From the NCBI GenBank assembly GCA_964275345.1, contig CAXYBK010000003.1, positions 372,001 to 436,000 of the forward strand: a stretch of DNA of 64,000 bases, given 5' to 3'. The DNA comes from MED-G78 sp964275345. GTDB taxonomy: Bacteria; Pseudomonadota; Gammaproteobacteria; Magnimaribacterales; D2472. Below are positions 1 through 8,095 of the stretch, piece after piece (position 1 is the first letter of the stretch; every line of letters starts with the position of its first letter). Both the position numbers and the translations under genes were made by a program. The notes below the pieces were generated by a model that had not been told where the DNA came from, made no database searches, and saw nothing but the letters and a program-made list of their open reading frames with translations.

Positions 1-1
1 A

Positions 2-667
2 TTTAATATTTCAATCCTGCCCAGATTTTCAAAAAGCTACTTAGCTTGGATGAATCAAGGGGGCGTTGTAGCTGTTGCAAATCTTAGAGGCGGCGGTGAA
101 TATGGCGGAGCTTGGCATAATGATGGAAAGCTTTTTAATAAACAAAATGTTTTTGATGATTTTGCCTATGCAGCAAAGTATCTTCACAAATCTAGAATTG
201 GATCAAGCTCTACTACTGCCATCCAAGGTGGTTCTAATGGAGGCTTGTTGGTTGCAGCTACTATGCTACAAAATCCAAAGTTATTTGCAGCCGCTATTCC
301 TCAAGTAGGGGTTTTGGATATGCTGAGATTTAATAAATTTACTATTGGCTGGGCATGGGAAAGTGACTATGGATCTCCTGAAAAAACCAATGAGTTTTAT
401 AATCTTTTATCTTATTCTCCATATCATAATATTGAGAATGGTGAATGTTATCCTCCTACACTTGTAACAACATCAAAAAGAGACGATAGAGTTGTCCCAT
501 CTCATTCATTTAAATTTGCTGCCAGACTTCAAGCTTCTCAAGGATGCGATAACCCAATACTTATTAGAATAGAAGACAGGGCTGGTCATGGTGCAGGTAC
601 TCCAAAAGATAAAAGGATTGAACAGATTTCAGACGTGTATGGATTTGCTTTATCTTCAATGAATTAA
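2..667 (+). CDS. Prolyl oligopeptidase family (S9A) serine peptidase, C-terminal part
   Basis: The reading frame is open from the window edge, so the start lies outside and about 221 residues of the catalytic alpha/beta-hydrolase domain are visible. The nucleophile motif GGSNGG is present. It is followed by a KRDDRVVPSH segment with the catalytic Asp, and by DRAGHGAG with the catalytic His, in the order and spacing of prolyl oligopeptidases. The NLRGGGEYG block just before the nucleophile is also typical of S9A. The family cleaves short proline-containing peptides. The missing upstream part should hold the beta-propeller. The gene ends 7 bp before the next start and is probably cotranscribed with it. 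Family assignment is firm; the exact substrate is not known. Confidence 0.92.
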   Translation, partial: FNISILPRFSKSYLAWMNQGGVVAVANLRGGGEYGGAWHNDGKLFNKQNVFDDFAYAAKYLHKSRIGSSSTTAIQGGSNGGLLVAATMLQNPKLFAAAIPQVGVLDMLRFNKFTIGWAWESDYGSPEKTNEFYNLLSYSPYHNIENGECYPPTLVTTSKRDDRVVPSHSFKFAARLQASQGCDNPILIRIEDRAGHGAGTPKDKRIEQISDVYGFALSSMN

Positions 668-674
668 TTTAAGT

Positions 675-1997
675 ATGAGCAACCAAGTCCAATCAAATAT
701 GCAGAAGGTTGCATATACAGCTTTAGCTGGAACTAGTATTGAGTGGTATGACTTTTTCTTATATGGCGCAGCAGCAGCACTTATTTTTCCTACAGTTTTT
801 TTTGGTGAAGCATCTCCTTCAACTGCATTAATATTATCTTTTTTAACCTTTGCAGCAGGTTTTATAGCAAGGCCTATAGGCGGTATTATATTTGGCCACT
901 TTGGCGATAGGATAGGAAGAAAAAAAACACTAGTCACTGCTTTAATTTTAATGGGAGTTTCATCAACATTGATTGGCTTACTGCCAACTTATGCCATGAT
1001 TGGAGTAACTGCTCCTATCTTATTAACGCTCTTAAGGTTTGCTCAAGGAATTGCCATAGGCGGTCAATGGGGAGGTGCTATGCTCCTTGTAACAGAGAGT
1101 GCGCCATCTAATGAAAGGGGATACTATGGAGCTTTTGCGCAAGCGGGGGCACCTGTTGGGGTCATTTTAGCTAATCTAGCATTTATTATTACAAGCGCAT
1201 CAGTATCAGATGAATCCTTTCTTGCATGGGGTTGGCGTATTCCTTTTTTAGCAAGCGCATTATTAATTGCTATTAGTATGTATATACAACTTAATTTAGA
1301 AGATACAAAAGCATTTAAAGAACTTCAGGCCTATAAAGAAGGACTTCAAAAAGACATAAATACAGCTGAAGTCCTAGTTGAAAAATCACCAATTATTGAA
1401 GCAATTAGAAAATATCCTAAAAGGATTATTCTTGCTGCTGGAGCCTTTTTATCTGTGCAAGTAACTTTTTATATCTTGATTGCTTTTATGCTTGTATACG
1501 GAGTTTCAAATACTAATTTATCTAGGGATGACATATTGGCAGCTATTCTTATAGCTTCAGCTATCCAAGTTCCCGTTCAATTTGCCTTTGCTTCATATTC
1601 AGATAAGCACGGCCGAAAAGGCATTTTTATGCTTGGAGCCATTCTTACCGCTTTATGGGCATTTGCTATATTCCCGCTTATAGATACAGGAAATTTCTGG
1701 TATACGGTACTAGCAATTTCTGGAGGATTAATATTCCTAGCAATGATGTATGGACCTCAGGCAGCTTTTTTTACAGAACTATTTACAACTGAAGTTCGAT
1801 ATTCTGGAGCAACACTAGGCTATCAGTTTGGAGCAATTGCCGGAGGTGCTTTTGCACCTACAATCGCTACATACCTTTGGACAGAATATGATGTATTTTG
1901 GGTATCCGTCTATATAGCTTTTGCGTCATTACTAACATTATTATCAGTAATGGCATTAACTGAGACATATCAAACTGATCTAAATAAAACAGATTGA
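675..1997 (+). CDS. MFS transporter, metabolite:H+ symporter (MHS) type
   Basis: This is a 440-residue, strongly hydrophobic protein with the usual size and about 12 membrane helices of the major facilitator superfamily. The N-terminal GTSIEWYDFFLYG segment (about residues 19-31) and the loop motif GHFGDRIGRKKTLV (about 74-87) are hallmarks of the MHS group, which includes ProP, ShiA and KgtP. A second Asp/Gly/Arg loop (SDKHGRKG) lies in the second half, as expected. Members move organic acids, osmolytes or related metabolites with protons across the inner membrane. The sequence does not define the substrate. It follows the peptidase by 7 bp and converges on the minus-strand gene 6 bp downstream. 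Confidence 0.88.
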   Translation: MSNQVQSNMQKVAYTALAGTSIEWYDFFLYGAAAALIFPTVFFGEASPSTALILSFLTFAAGFIARPIGGIIFGHFGDRIGRKKTLVTALILMGVSSTLIGLLPTYAMIGVTAPILLTLLRFAQGIAIGGQWGGAMLLVTESAPSNERGYYGAFAQAGAPVGVILANLAFIITSASVSDESFLAWGWRIPFLASALLIAISMYIQLNLEDTKAFKELQAYKEGLQKDINTAEVLVEKSPIIEAIRKYPKRIILAAGAFLSVQVTFYILIAFMLVYGVSNTNLSRDDILAAILIASAIQVPVQFAFASYSDKHGRKGIFMLGAILTALWAFAIFPLIDTGNFWYTVLAISGGLIFLAMMYGPQAAFFTELFTTEVRYSGATLGYQFGAIAGGAFAPTIATYLWTEYDVFWVSVYIAFASLLTLLSVMALTETYQTDLNKTD

Positions 1998-2002
1998 AAG
2001 AT

Positions 2003-2533
2003 TTAACGTCTCGAAGATAAAGCTATTTGTTCAAAATTTAAATTTTTATATGTGAAGACTGATTTTTCCATCAGAGGTCCAAATAACTTGTTCCAATCGT
2101 AATGGATACCTAATTCATCTTTTATAGGTGGAGATATAGTAAAGGTAACATCATATAACTCGTCTATTTTCCCAGGCAATTTAATATTTTGAGCATAATG
2201 TAAGCTATCCGACATATTTAAATGGGGTGTAAGCTGAACTTGCACTTCAGTTCCACTCTCAGCTTTAATTTTTACGAATACATTAAGATAGGCTACAAAA
2301 CCTCCAACCGGAGATCCATTTGGAGAATCTTCTGACCAATTAGCAAGCATTTCTATATGAATATCAGTATTAGATTCAGCACGAAAATATTCTTTAGGAT
2401 GCACAATGTCCTTAGGAGCTGCTTCAAAAACAAGATCAATGCCTGGTTCCATTTTCTCCTCACCCACAATCATCTCAGCCGAATGAATTGAATAAGAAGT
2501 CATTAATATTATTAAAAACAAAGATTTGGTCAT
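2003..2533 (-). CDS. P19/Tp34-like periplasmic metal-binding protein
   Basis: A secreted protein of 176 residues with an N-terminal signal peptide ending near HSAE. Landmarks MEPGIDL, DIHIE, a GG-x-VAYLNV strand, SLHYAQNIKLPG and a FTISPP strand occur in the order known from the P19/Tp34 iron-transport family. In that family the Met and His residues bind Cu/Fe at a dimer interface and aid ferrous iron uptake. I chose the ATG at 2533: GGAG lies about 8 nt upstream, whereas the longer TTG start would place this ribosome site inside the gene. No FTR1-type permease, the usual partner, is visible nearby. The assignment rests on motif order recalled from the family. Confidence 0.62.
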   Translation of the reverse strand: MTKSLFLIILMTSYSIHSAEMIVGEEKMEPGIDLVFEAAPKDIVHPKEYFRAESNTDIHIEMLANWSEDSPNGSPVGGFVAYLNVFVKIKAESGTEVQVQLTPHLNMSDSLHYAQNIKLPGKIDELYDVTFTISPPIKDELGIHYDWNKLFGPLMEKSVFTYKNLNFEQIALSSRR

Positions 2534-2669
2534 ATTTAGCTCCAATTAGCAGTATCCGGTATAAATTTTAGTCTATTTAACACAATAAGATAATTTAATT
2601 TTTTAGCTTGTATTCATGATAATTATTGAATTATGATCATGGGAGTAATTTTTTTTATGGGAGAGAAAT

Positions 2670-3866
2670 ATGAAAATTTTATGCGTATTATATGATGATC
2701 CAAAAACAGGTATGCCTGAAAGATATGCCAGAGATGACCTGCCTAAATTAGACAAGTACCCAGATGGAATGAGTCTTCCGTCACCCAAAGCTATCGATTT
2801 CACTCCAGGCGAATTGCTTGGTTGTGTATCTGGAGAGCTTGGACTTAGAAAATTTTTAGAAGATGCTGGACACACCTTAGTTGTGACCTCTGATAAAGAT
2901 GGCGAGGGATGTGAGGCTGACAAAGAATTAGTTGATGCGGATATTGTTATATCTCAACCATTTTTTCCATATTATTTAACTAGAGATAAAATGGAAACAG
3001 CGCCAAATTTAAAAATGGCAATTACTGCTGGGATTGGATCAGACCATGTTGACCTTCAAGCTGCCATGGACAATAACGTTGATGTTGTTGAGGTTACTTA
3101 TTGTAACTCTCGTTCGGTTGCTGAACACATTGTTATGATGATCTTATCTATGGTTCGTGATTATCATACTCAACATAGAATTGTAAAAGAGGGTGGATGG
3201 AATATAGCTGATGCTGTCCAAAGATCATATGACGTAGAAGGTATGCATGTTGGAACTGTGGCTGCAGGAAGAATCGGTATTGACGTGTTAAGAAAAATGA
3301 AACCCTTTGATGTGCATCTTCACTACTTTGATATTCATAAACTTTCTGATGAAATAGAAGCAGAATTAAATCTTACTTATCATGATTCTGTAGAGTCACT
3401 AGTTGCTGTTTGTGATGTAGTTAATATTAGCTGTCCATTGCATCCTAAAACCGAACATTTATTTGATGATGCAATGATCAGCAAGATGAAACGAGGTGCA
3501 TATGTTATTAATACTGCTCGTGGAAAGATTTGTGATAAAGACGCAATTGCACGAGGCTTAGAATCTGGTCAATTAAGTGGATATGCTGGAGATGTTTGGT
3601 TCCCGCAACCAGCTCCAAATGATCATGTATGGAGAACTATGCCCAATCATGGCATGACTCCTCATACTTCAGGTACTTCGTTATCTGCTCAAACAAGATA
3701 TGCTGCCGGGGTTAGAGAAATTCTAGAATGTTACTTTGCTGGTGAGCCAATTAGAGATCCATATTTAATTGTTCAAAATGGTGACTTGGCTGGAATGGGA
3801 GCACATTCTTATACAAAAGGTACAGCCACTGATGGTTCCGAAGAGGCTGCCAAATATCAGAAATAA
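2670..3866 (+). CDS. fdh: NAD+-dependent formate dehydrogenase
   Basis: A 398-residue D-2-hydroxyacid dehydrogenase-fold enzyme that oxidises formate to CO2 with NAD+. It aligns from memory without gaps over the key sites of the Pseudomonas sp. 101 enzyme. Ile122, Asn146, Asp221 (which selects NAD over NADP), Arg284, Gln313 and His332 all fall at the same residue numbers. The AAGRIGxxVL nucleotide-binding loop and the C-terminal GAHSYTKG stretch are also present. A good GGGAGA ribosome site precedes the ATG. The gene stands alone between a divergent gene and a strong terminator. It is metal-free and cytoplasmic, and would supply NADH from formate. Identification is very secure. Confidence 0.96.
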   Translation: MKILCVLYDDPKTGMPERYARDDLPKLDKYPDGMSLPSPKAIDFTPGELLGCVSGELGLRKFLEDAGHTLVVTSDKDGEGCEADKELVDADIVISQPFFPYYLTRDKMETAPNLKMAITAGIGSDHVDLQAAMDNNVDVVEVTYCNSRSVAEHIVMMILSMVRDYHTQHRIVKEGGWNIADAVQRSYDVEGMHVGTVAAGRIGIDVLRKMKPFDVHLHYFDIHKLSDEIEAELNLTYHDSVESLVAVCDVVNISCPLHPKTEHLFDDAMISKMKRGAYVINTARGKICDKDAIARGLESGQLSGYAGDVWFPQPAPNDHVWRTMPNHGMTPHTSGTSLSAQTRYAAGVREILECYFAGEPIRDPYLIVQNGDLAGMGAHSYTKGTATDGSEEAAKYQK

Positions 3867-3884
3867 CATTTAATTAGCAATTAT

Positions 3885-3915
3885 TAAAAAAGCCTTTTCA
3901 AAAGGCTTTTTTTTT
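3885..3915 (+). terminator. Intrinsic terminator after formate dehydrogenase
   Basis: An A-tract, AGCCTTTT, a short loop and AAAAGGCT followed by nine T form a perfect GC-containing hairpin with a U-tail. It lies about 20 bp after the fdh stop and just before the TPP riboswitch, so it separates the two transcription units. Confidence 0.88.
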
Positions 3916-3946
3916 CGAATAAAAAAGAATAATATAAAAATATAAC

Positions 3947-4029
3947 TGCAAAGGGGTGGTCATTCTGATCTGAGATCTACACAGAAACCCTTTGAACCTG
4001 ATCCATTTAATAATGGCGGAGGAATTGCA
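3947..4029 (+). promoter_or_regulatory. TPP (thiamine pyrophosphate) riboswitch
   Basis: Conserved THI-box elements occur in order: GGGGTGG at 3953, a CTGAGA core at about 3970, ACCCTTTGAACCTGATC at 3988-4004, a CCATT/AATGG P4 helix, and a final GCGGAGGAA. A P1 helix can form between TGCAA (3947-3951) and TTGCA (4025-4029). That 3' strand includes the A of the start codon, and the adjacent GGAGGA is the ribosome site. Ligand binding should therefore block translation of the TonB receptor directly. No separate terminator hairpin is seen. The element fits thiamine-repressed control of the following three genes. Confidence 0.93.
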
Positions 4030-6137
4030 TGAATACCATTAGAACTAGTCTATTTATTTCTTTATTTATTTCTTTCTTTAGTTCTCAGATAGCATCTGAA
4101 ACTATAGAGGAGATTATTATTAAAGGCGATTGGCGCCAAACCTCAGCAGATCAAGAAGATTCAAGTGTTCTTGTACTTGACGAGGAGATAATAAAATCTC
4201 AACCACTTAAACACTTTGAACAACTTTCCTACTTGGTCCCAAATTTAAATTTTGCTGCTAGTGATTCAAGAGCGCGTTATTTCCAAATCAGAGGCATCGG
4301 CGAAAGATCTGGATATCAAGGAACTCCTAATTCTTCAGTAGGATTTTTGATAGATGATATTGATTATTCAGGACAGGGGGGAATTGCTACAACTTTTGAT
4401 CTCGATCAAATAGAGATTTACAGAGGTCCCCAGGGATCCAGGATTGGAGCAAATGCTTTAGCTGGGTTAATTTATATAAAAACTAAAGATCCAACTGATA
4501 AGTTTGAAGGCACAAGCGAGTTAACAATAGGCTCATATGGAACTAAGAGTACTGGCGTTGCTTTTGGCGGACCACTTAAAGTAAATAATGATCTTTCTTA
4601 TAGGCTTGTTTTGAGAAAAGATAAATCTAATGGTTATAGAAAAAATTTATACCTCAATAAATCTGATACATCCAGAAAAGACGAGACAACCGCTCGTTTA
4701 AAAATTAAATGGAAATTTGATGATAAAACATCAGTTGATTTTTTGGTTATGCAGGTCGACATGGATGATCCTGCTGATATTTGGACTATAGATGGAAGTT
4801 TAAATACTCTATCTGATAGACCGGGGATGGACTCACAAAAGACTAATGCTTATGGATTAAAAGTATTTCGTGCATTAAATGGTTTTGAAATTCAAAGTCT
4901 TACAAGTTCAACAGATACTGATGTTGTGTTTAGTTATGATGCTGACTGGGGCAATCCAGATTCTCATTCACCCTATATTTATGACTATTTTTCTGAGACA
5001 TTAAGAGACAGAAGCTCATTTAGTCAAGAATTTAGGCTAATTTCGGATAAATCAGACTTTTTATCAAATAATCTTATGGAATGGGTAGTTGGAATGAACT
5101 ATTTAGAGCTTAAAGAGACAAATTTAAAATATGATGATGGTATTTATGGTGACCCTGCAGACCCATATGGTCCTTATGCTAGCGAATCTTCTTCTTCAAG
5201 TTCATATAAATCAGAAAACTTATCATTTTTTGGGAATATAGATTATCTTCTTTCAGAATCAACAAGGATATCTTTAGGTTTAAGAATGGAGGATTGGAAA
5301 TCAAAATACTCAGATTCTTTTGGAGAATCATTTAATCCTTCGAATGATATGTCTGGAGGTAAAATATCTTTGATAAAAAATATAGAAAGTGGATCTAATA
5401 TTTTTATTAGTATTGCTAAAGGATATAAGCAAGGTGGATTTAATCTTGGTTTAGGCTTAGGTGGAGATGTCTCAAATAAAGATCTTACCTATGATCCAGA
5501 ATTTCTCACTAATTATGAAATAGGCATCAACTCTAAACTTAAGGATTCTAAATTAAATATTGAAACTGTAATATTTTATTCTGATCGAGAAGATCAACAA
5601 GTTTTGATTTCTACTCAAGTGGATCCAACAGATCCAAATACTTTTTCATTTCTAACCCAAAATGCTGCAGAGGGAGTTAACTATGGCCTAGAAATAAATC
5701 TTGATATGCAGCTAACAAATGATTTTAATATATTTGCAAATCTAGGAATTCTCAAAACTGAAATTAAAAATTGGGAGTCTCGTCTAGATCTTGAAGGCCG
5801 ATCGCAAGCTCATGCTCCAGAGAGAAGTTATGCTTTTGGTTTTAATTGGGCATTGAAATCAAATACTTATTTATCAGCAGATGTGACTGGTAAAAGTGAA
5901 TTTTATTATTCAGATTCTCATAATAATAAATCAAAGTCATATAACCTAATGAATATAAATTATGGCTATGAAAAGAATAATTGGACTTATACATTATGGG
6001 CGAGAAATATCTTTGATACTTACTACTCAGTCAGAGGTTTTTACTTTGGGAATGAAGCTCCAAATTTTGAAGAAACATTATACGAAAGACATGGAGATCC
6101 AAGACATGTAGGAATATCAGTGAGATATGACTTTTAA
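4029..6137 (+). CDS. TonB-dependent outer-membrane receptor, probably for thiamine or a thiamine derivative
   Basis: A 702-residue outer-membrane receptor. It has a signal peptide (about 1-23), a TonB-box-like EEIIIKG (about 27-33), a plug domain with FQIRGIGER and YRGPQGSRIGANALAG, then a long beta-barrel ending in a terminal Phe (VRYDF). Receptors of this class import scarce ligands into the periplasm with energy from TonB/ExbBD. No iron-siderophore context is seen. Instead the gene sits directly behind a TPP riboswitch and overlaps a PnuC-type permease by 11 bp. The ligand is therefore inferred to be thiamine or a relative such as a phosphate ester or pyrimidine precursor. The family is certain; the substrate is inferred from regulation and neighbours. 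Confidence 0.9.
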   Translation: MNTIRTSLFISLFISFFSSQIASETIEEIIIKGDWRQTSADQEDSSVLVLDEEIIKSQPLKHFEQLSYLVPNLNFAASDSRARYFQIRGIGERSGYQGTPNSSVGFLIDDIDYSGQGGIATTFDLDQIEIYRGPQGSRIGANALAGLIYIKTKDPTDKFEGTSELTIGSYGTKSTGVAFGGPLKVNNDLSYRLVLRKDKSNGYRKNLYLNKSDTSRKDETTARLKIKWKFDDKTSVDFLVMQVDMDDPADIWTIDGSLNTLSDRPGMDSQKTNAYGLKVFRALNGFEIQSLTSSTDTDVVFSYDADWGNPDSHSPYIYDYFSETLRDRSSFSQEFRLISDKSDFLSNNLMEWVVGMNYLELKETNLKYDDGIYGDPADPYGPYASESSSSSSYKSENLSFFGNIDYLLSESTRISLGLRMEDWKSKYSDSFGESFNPSNDMSGGKISLIKNIESGSNIFISIAKGYKQGGFNLGLGLGGDVSNKDLTYDPEFLTNYEIGINSKLKDSKLNIETVIFYSDREDQQVLISTQVDPTDPNTFSFLTQNAAEGVNYGLEINLDMQLTNDFNIFANLGILKTEIKNWESRLDLEGRSQAHAPERSYAFGFNWALKSNTYLSADVTGKSEFYYSDSHNNKSKSYNLMNINYGYEKNNWTYTLWARNIFDTYYSVRGFYFGNEAPNFEETLYERHGDPRHVGISVRYDF

Positions 6138-6714
6138 CCTTATTAATCCAATCTTAATGGAGATAACTGCAGTAGTATTTGCAATTATTTATCTATTATT
6201 AGCTGTAAAACAAGATGTAAGATGCTGGTATGCGGCAATTTTTAGTTCATTCCTATATTTTTTTATAATGATGTCAGCAAATTTATATATGGAAGCATAT
6301 TTACAGATTTTCTATATCATTATGGCAATATATGGATGGTTCCAGTGGAATAAAATTAGTGAAAATAAATCTAAATTTATTGTTAGAACATGGAGTATTA
6401 AACAACATCTAATTGTTATTTCTTCAGTAATTTCTTTAGCTTATATTTCAGGCAGTTTACTAAATATTTATACCGAAGCAGCTTTACCATTTATAGATGC
6501 GCTTACAACGTGGGGAGCAATCATTGCTACTTACATGGTTGCAAAAAAATTACTAGAGAATTGGATATATTGGTTTGTAATAGATTCAATATCAGTATTA
6601 TTATTTATGTCACGTGGATTATATTTAACTTCAGTATTATTTTTTGTATACCTGATAATTATTTATTTTGGTTATAAGTCATGGACAAAAATAAAACATG
6701 AAATGAATGATTAA
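6127..6714 (+). CDS. pnuT: PnuC-family vitamin permease, probably PnuT thiamine transporter
   Basis: A 195-residue membrane protein with about seven helices. It carries the PnuC signature: an SSFLYFF segment, ANLYMEAYLQIFYI (about 51-64) and the WxxW-type AIYGWFQWNK (about 67-76). PnuC proteins are small facilitators for nicotinamide riboside, riboflavin or thiamine, trapped afterwards by phosphorylation. The TPP riboswitch upstream and a kinase gene overlapping its 3' end by 8 bp point to the thiamine type. The start at 6127 overlaps the receptor gene by 11 bp, which suggests coupled translation. Substrate specificity cannot be read from the residues alone. Confidence 0.85.
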   Translation: MTFNLINPILMEITAVVFAIIYLLLAVKQDVRCWYAAIFSSFLYFFIMMSANLYMEAYLQIFYIIMAIYGWFQWNKISENKSKFIVRTWSIKQHLIVISSVISLAYISGSLLNIYTEAALPFIDALTTWGAIIATYMVAKKLLENWIYWFVIDSISVLLFMSRGLYLTSVLFFVYLIIIYFGYKSWTKIKHEMND

Positions 6715-7528
6715 TTTACAAAATAAAATTAATAAAATTTCTGGTAATTTTAAATTAGAAAATGAAATAAAGTCAGGACCAATATCAAAAATATTTTCTT
6801 GTGAGTTTAATAATATTAAATCAATTGTTAGATTTGATTTACCTCTTGCCTCTAAATTAAAGTTAAATCGTATGAAAGAAATTATGATTCTCAATGAGAT
6901 AAGTTTCTTAAATCAATCTCCAAAAATATTGTTTGATAATATTAGTGAAGGTATTTTAATTTGGGAATATATTTCAGGAGCACAGTTAAATATTTCTAAA
7001 AACGACGAACCATTATTAACAGACTTAAGTAGATCATTAAAAAAAATACATCAAATAAAATTATCAAAAAGCTTAGTTACAAATTTTAATAAATCGATTA
7101 TTTCTTATAAAGCATTACTAATCGATTCACCAAATCAAAAATTAATTAATAAAGGTCTTAAGCTATTTGAAGAAATTTATGATGAAGATGCGCCTCGTGT
7201 TTTCAGTCACAATGACTTAAACAAAACTAACTTATTGCTTGGTAGTAAAATTTATTTCCTAGATTGGGAATATGCAAGTATGAATAGTCCTTATTTTGAT
7301 ATTGCTTCACTTGCAGCTACTTTTAACTTGGATAACGTAGGAATTAATATTTTATTAGAAGGTTACTCAGATAACTTTATTGCTATTAATCAAGAAAAAC
7401 TTAAAAAATGGATCAGTTTTACTTATTATTTAGATTACCTGTGGAGAATGTCTATTGTGAAATTAGATGATTCATACAACAAAACCATGAAATTAGATGA
7501 ATTTGAAAGTTTTTTGCTAAATTTATAG
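6707..7528 (+). CDS. Aminoglycoside/choline-kinase-fold phosphotransferase, probable thiamine kinase
   Basis: A 273-residue cytoplasmic kinase of the APH/choline kinase fold. The catalytic loop HNDLNKTN (about 168-175) supplies the Asp base and a metal-binding Asn. LDWEYA (about 185-190) supplies the metal-binding Asp, and PYFDIA follows as in LicA/ThiK-like enzymes. It is the last gene of the TPP-regulated unit and overlaps the permease by 8 bp. The natural reading is that it phosphorylates incoming thiamine and traps it. If it is a ThiK-type kinase the product is thiamine monophosphate and ThiL would be needed to make TPP. A choline-kinase role is possible on fold alone, but the regulation argues against it. 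Confidence 0.78.
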   Translation: MINLQNKINKISGNFKLENEIKSGPISKIFSCEFNNIKSIVRFDLPLASKLKLNRMKEIMILNEISFLNQSPKILFDNISEGILIWEYISGAQLNISKNDEPLLTDLSRSLKKIHQIKLSKSLVTNFNKSIISYKALLIDSPNQKLINKGLKLFEEIYDEDAPRVFSHNDLNKTNLLLGSKIYFLDWEYASMNSPYFDIASLAATFNLDNVGINILLEGYSDNFIAINQEKLKKWISFTYYLDYLWRMSIVKLDDSYNKTMKLDEFESFLLNL

Positions 7529-7535
7529 GCTTTAA

Positions 7536-8000
7536 CTAGTTCAATAAGAAAAATACAATCATTACACCTATTACAAGCAATATAAGCAAATTATTGTCAA
7601 AAGCATCAATTAAGCTATCTTTTGTAGGTAACCTTAAAGACTTTATATAGTCCATATCTAAGTATTCTTCTAAAAATCCATCTTTTCTTGTCTTTTTAAT
7701 ACTATTTTCGGCATTCTCATTATTTACACCTGATATTGACTCATTTGACATTATATTATCCTCTAAATTATTGTTTTCTTCATAACCATTATTTGTACTC
7801 ATAGCTTCAATTGAGACTAATTCTGCTAAGATTTTATCTCTTTTTTCTCTGGCGACTATAATATCAGAAGTTTCTAGAGATTTCTTTATAAATTCTTTAC
7901 CAATTATTTCTGAAACTTTTTTAGAAACTCTCTTTTGAATAAAATATATATCTCTATTTTTTCCCCGTAAAACCAGGTATTTATCATGATTTGTACTCAT
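7536..8000 (-). CDS. Integrase-arm-like (DUF6538-like) protein with C-terminal membrane anchor
   Basis: A 154-residue protein of unknown function. Residues 7-65 (YLVLRGKNRDIYF, QKRVSKKVSEIIG, KKSLETSDIIVAREKRDK) resemble DUF6538, the N-terminal region of some tyrosine recombinases. The recombinase catalytic domain is absent. An Asn/Glu/Ser-rich linker (about 68-105) leads to a single hydrophobic helix at the extreme C-terminus (about 135-154), so the protein should be tail-anchored with its N-terminus in the cytoplasm. The start codon lies inside the first of five TGTACTCAT-type repeats. A second MSTN start-like site occurs internally at 7802. It converges with the kinase gene, leaving 7 bp between them. 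The function is not recognised. Confidence 0.6.
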   Translation of the reverse strand: MSTNHDKYLVLRGKNRDIYFIQKRVSKKVSEIIGKEFIKKSLETSDIIVAREKRDKILAELVSIEAMSTNNGYEENNNLEDNIMSNESISGVNNENAENSIKKTRKDGFLEEYLDMDYIKSLRLPTKDSLIDAFDNNLLILLVIGVMIVFFLLN

Positions 8001-8095
8001 AATGTACTCAAATAATATTTAATTGTACTCATAATATGCCATATTATTTTTATCTAATCAACTATATGTACTCATATTGTATTATTTGTACCCAT
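7992..8095. repeat. Five phased TGTACTCAT-type repeats upstream of the membrane-anchored gene
   Basis: Near-identical 9-mers TGTACTCAT (one ends in A, one reads TGTACCCAT) begin at 7992, 8003, 8024, 8067 and 8087, all in one orientation. Most are followed by A(A/T)(A/T)T. Start-to-start steps are 11, 21, 43 and 20 bp, close to 1, 2, 4 and 2 turns of the helix, so all sites face one side of the DNA. A further exact copy lies inside the gene at 7794-7802. The arrangement fits cooperative protein binding, perhaps autoregulation by the adjacent gene. Confidence 0.75.

Noticed and set aside
2612..2640. AT-rich partial inverted repeat (ATGATAATTATTGAATTATGATCAT) between P19 and fdh as a Fur box
   Set aside because: Only one arm fits the 7-1-7 pattern; the other is displaced by two bases, so support is too weak.
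2603..2923. 106-codon minus-strand frame opposite formate dehydrogenase
   Set aside because: It is antisense to a certain gene, low in complexity and without recognisable domain or ribosome site.
4049..4080. TTTATTTCT direct repeats as a regulatory or slippage element
   Set aside because: They encode the hydrophobic LFISLFIS part of the receptor signal peptide, which explains the repetition.
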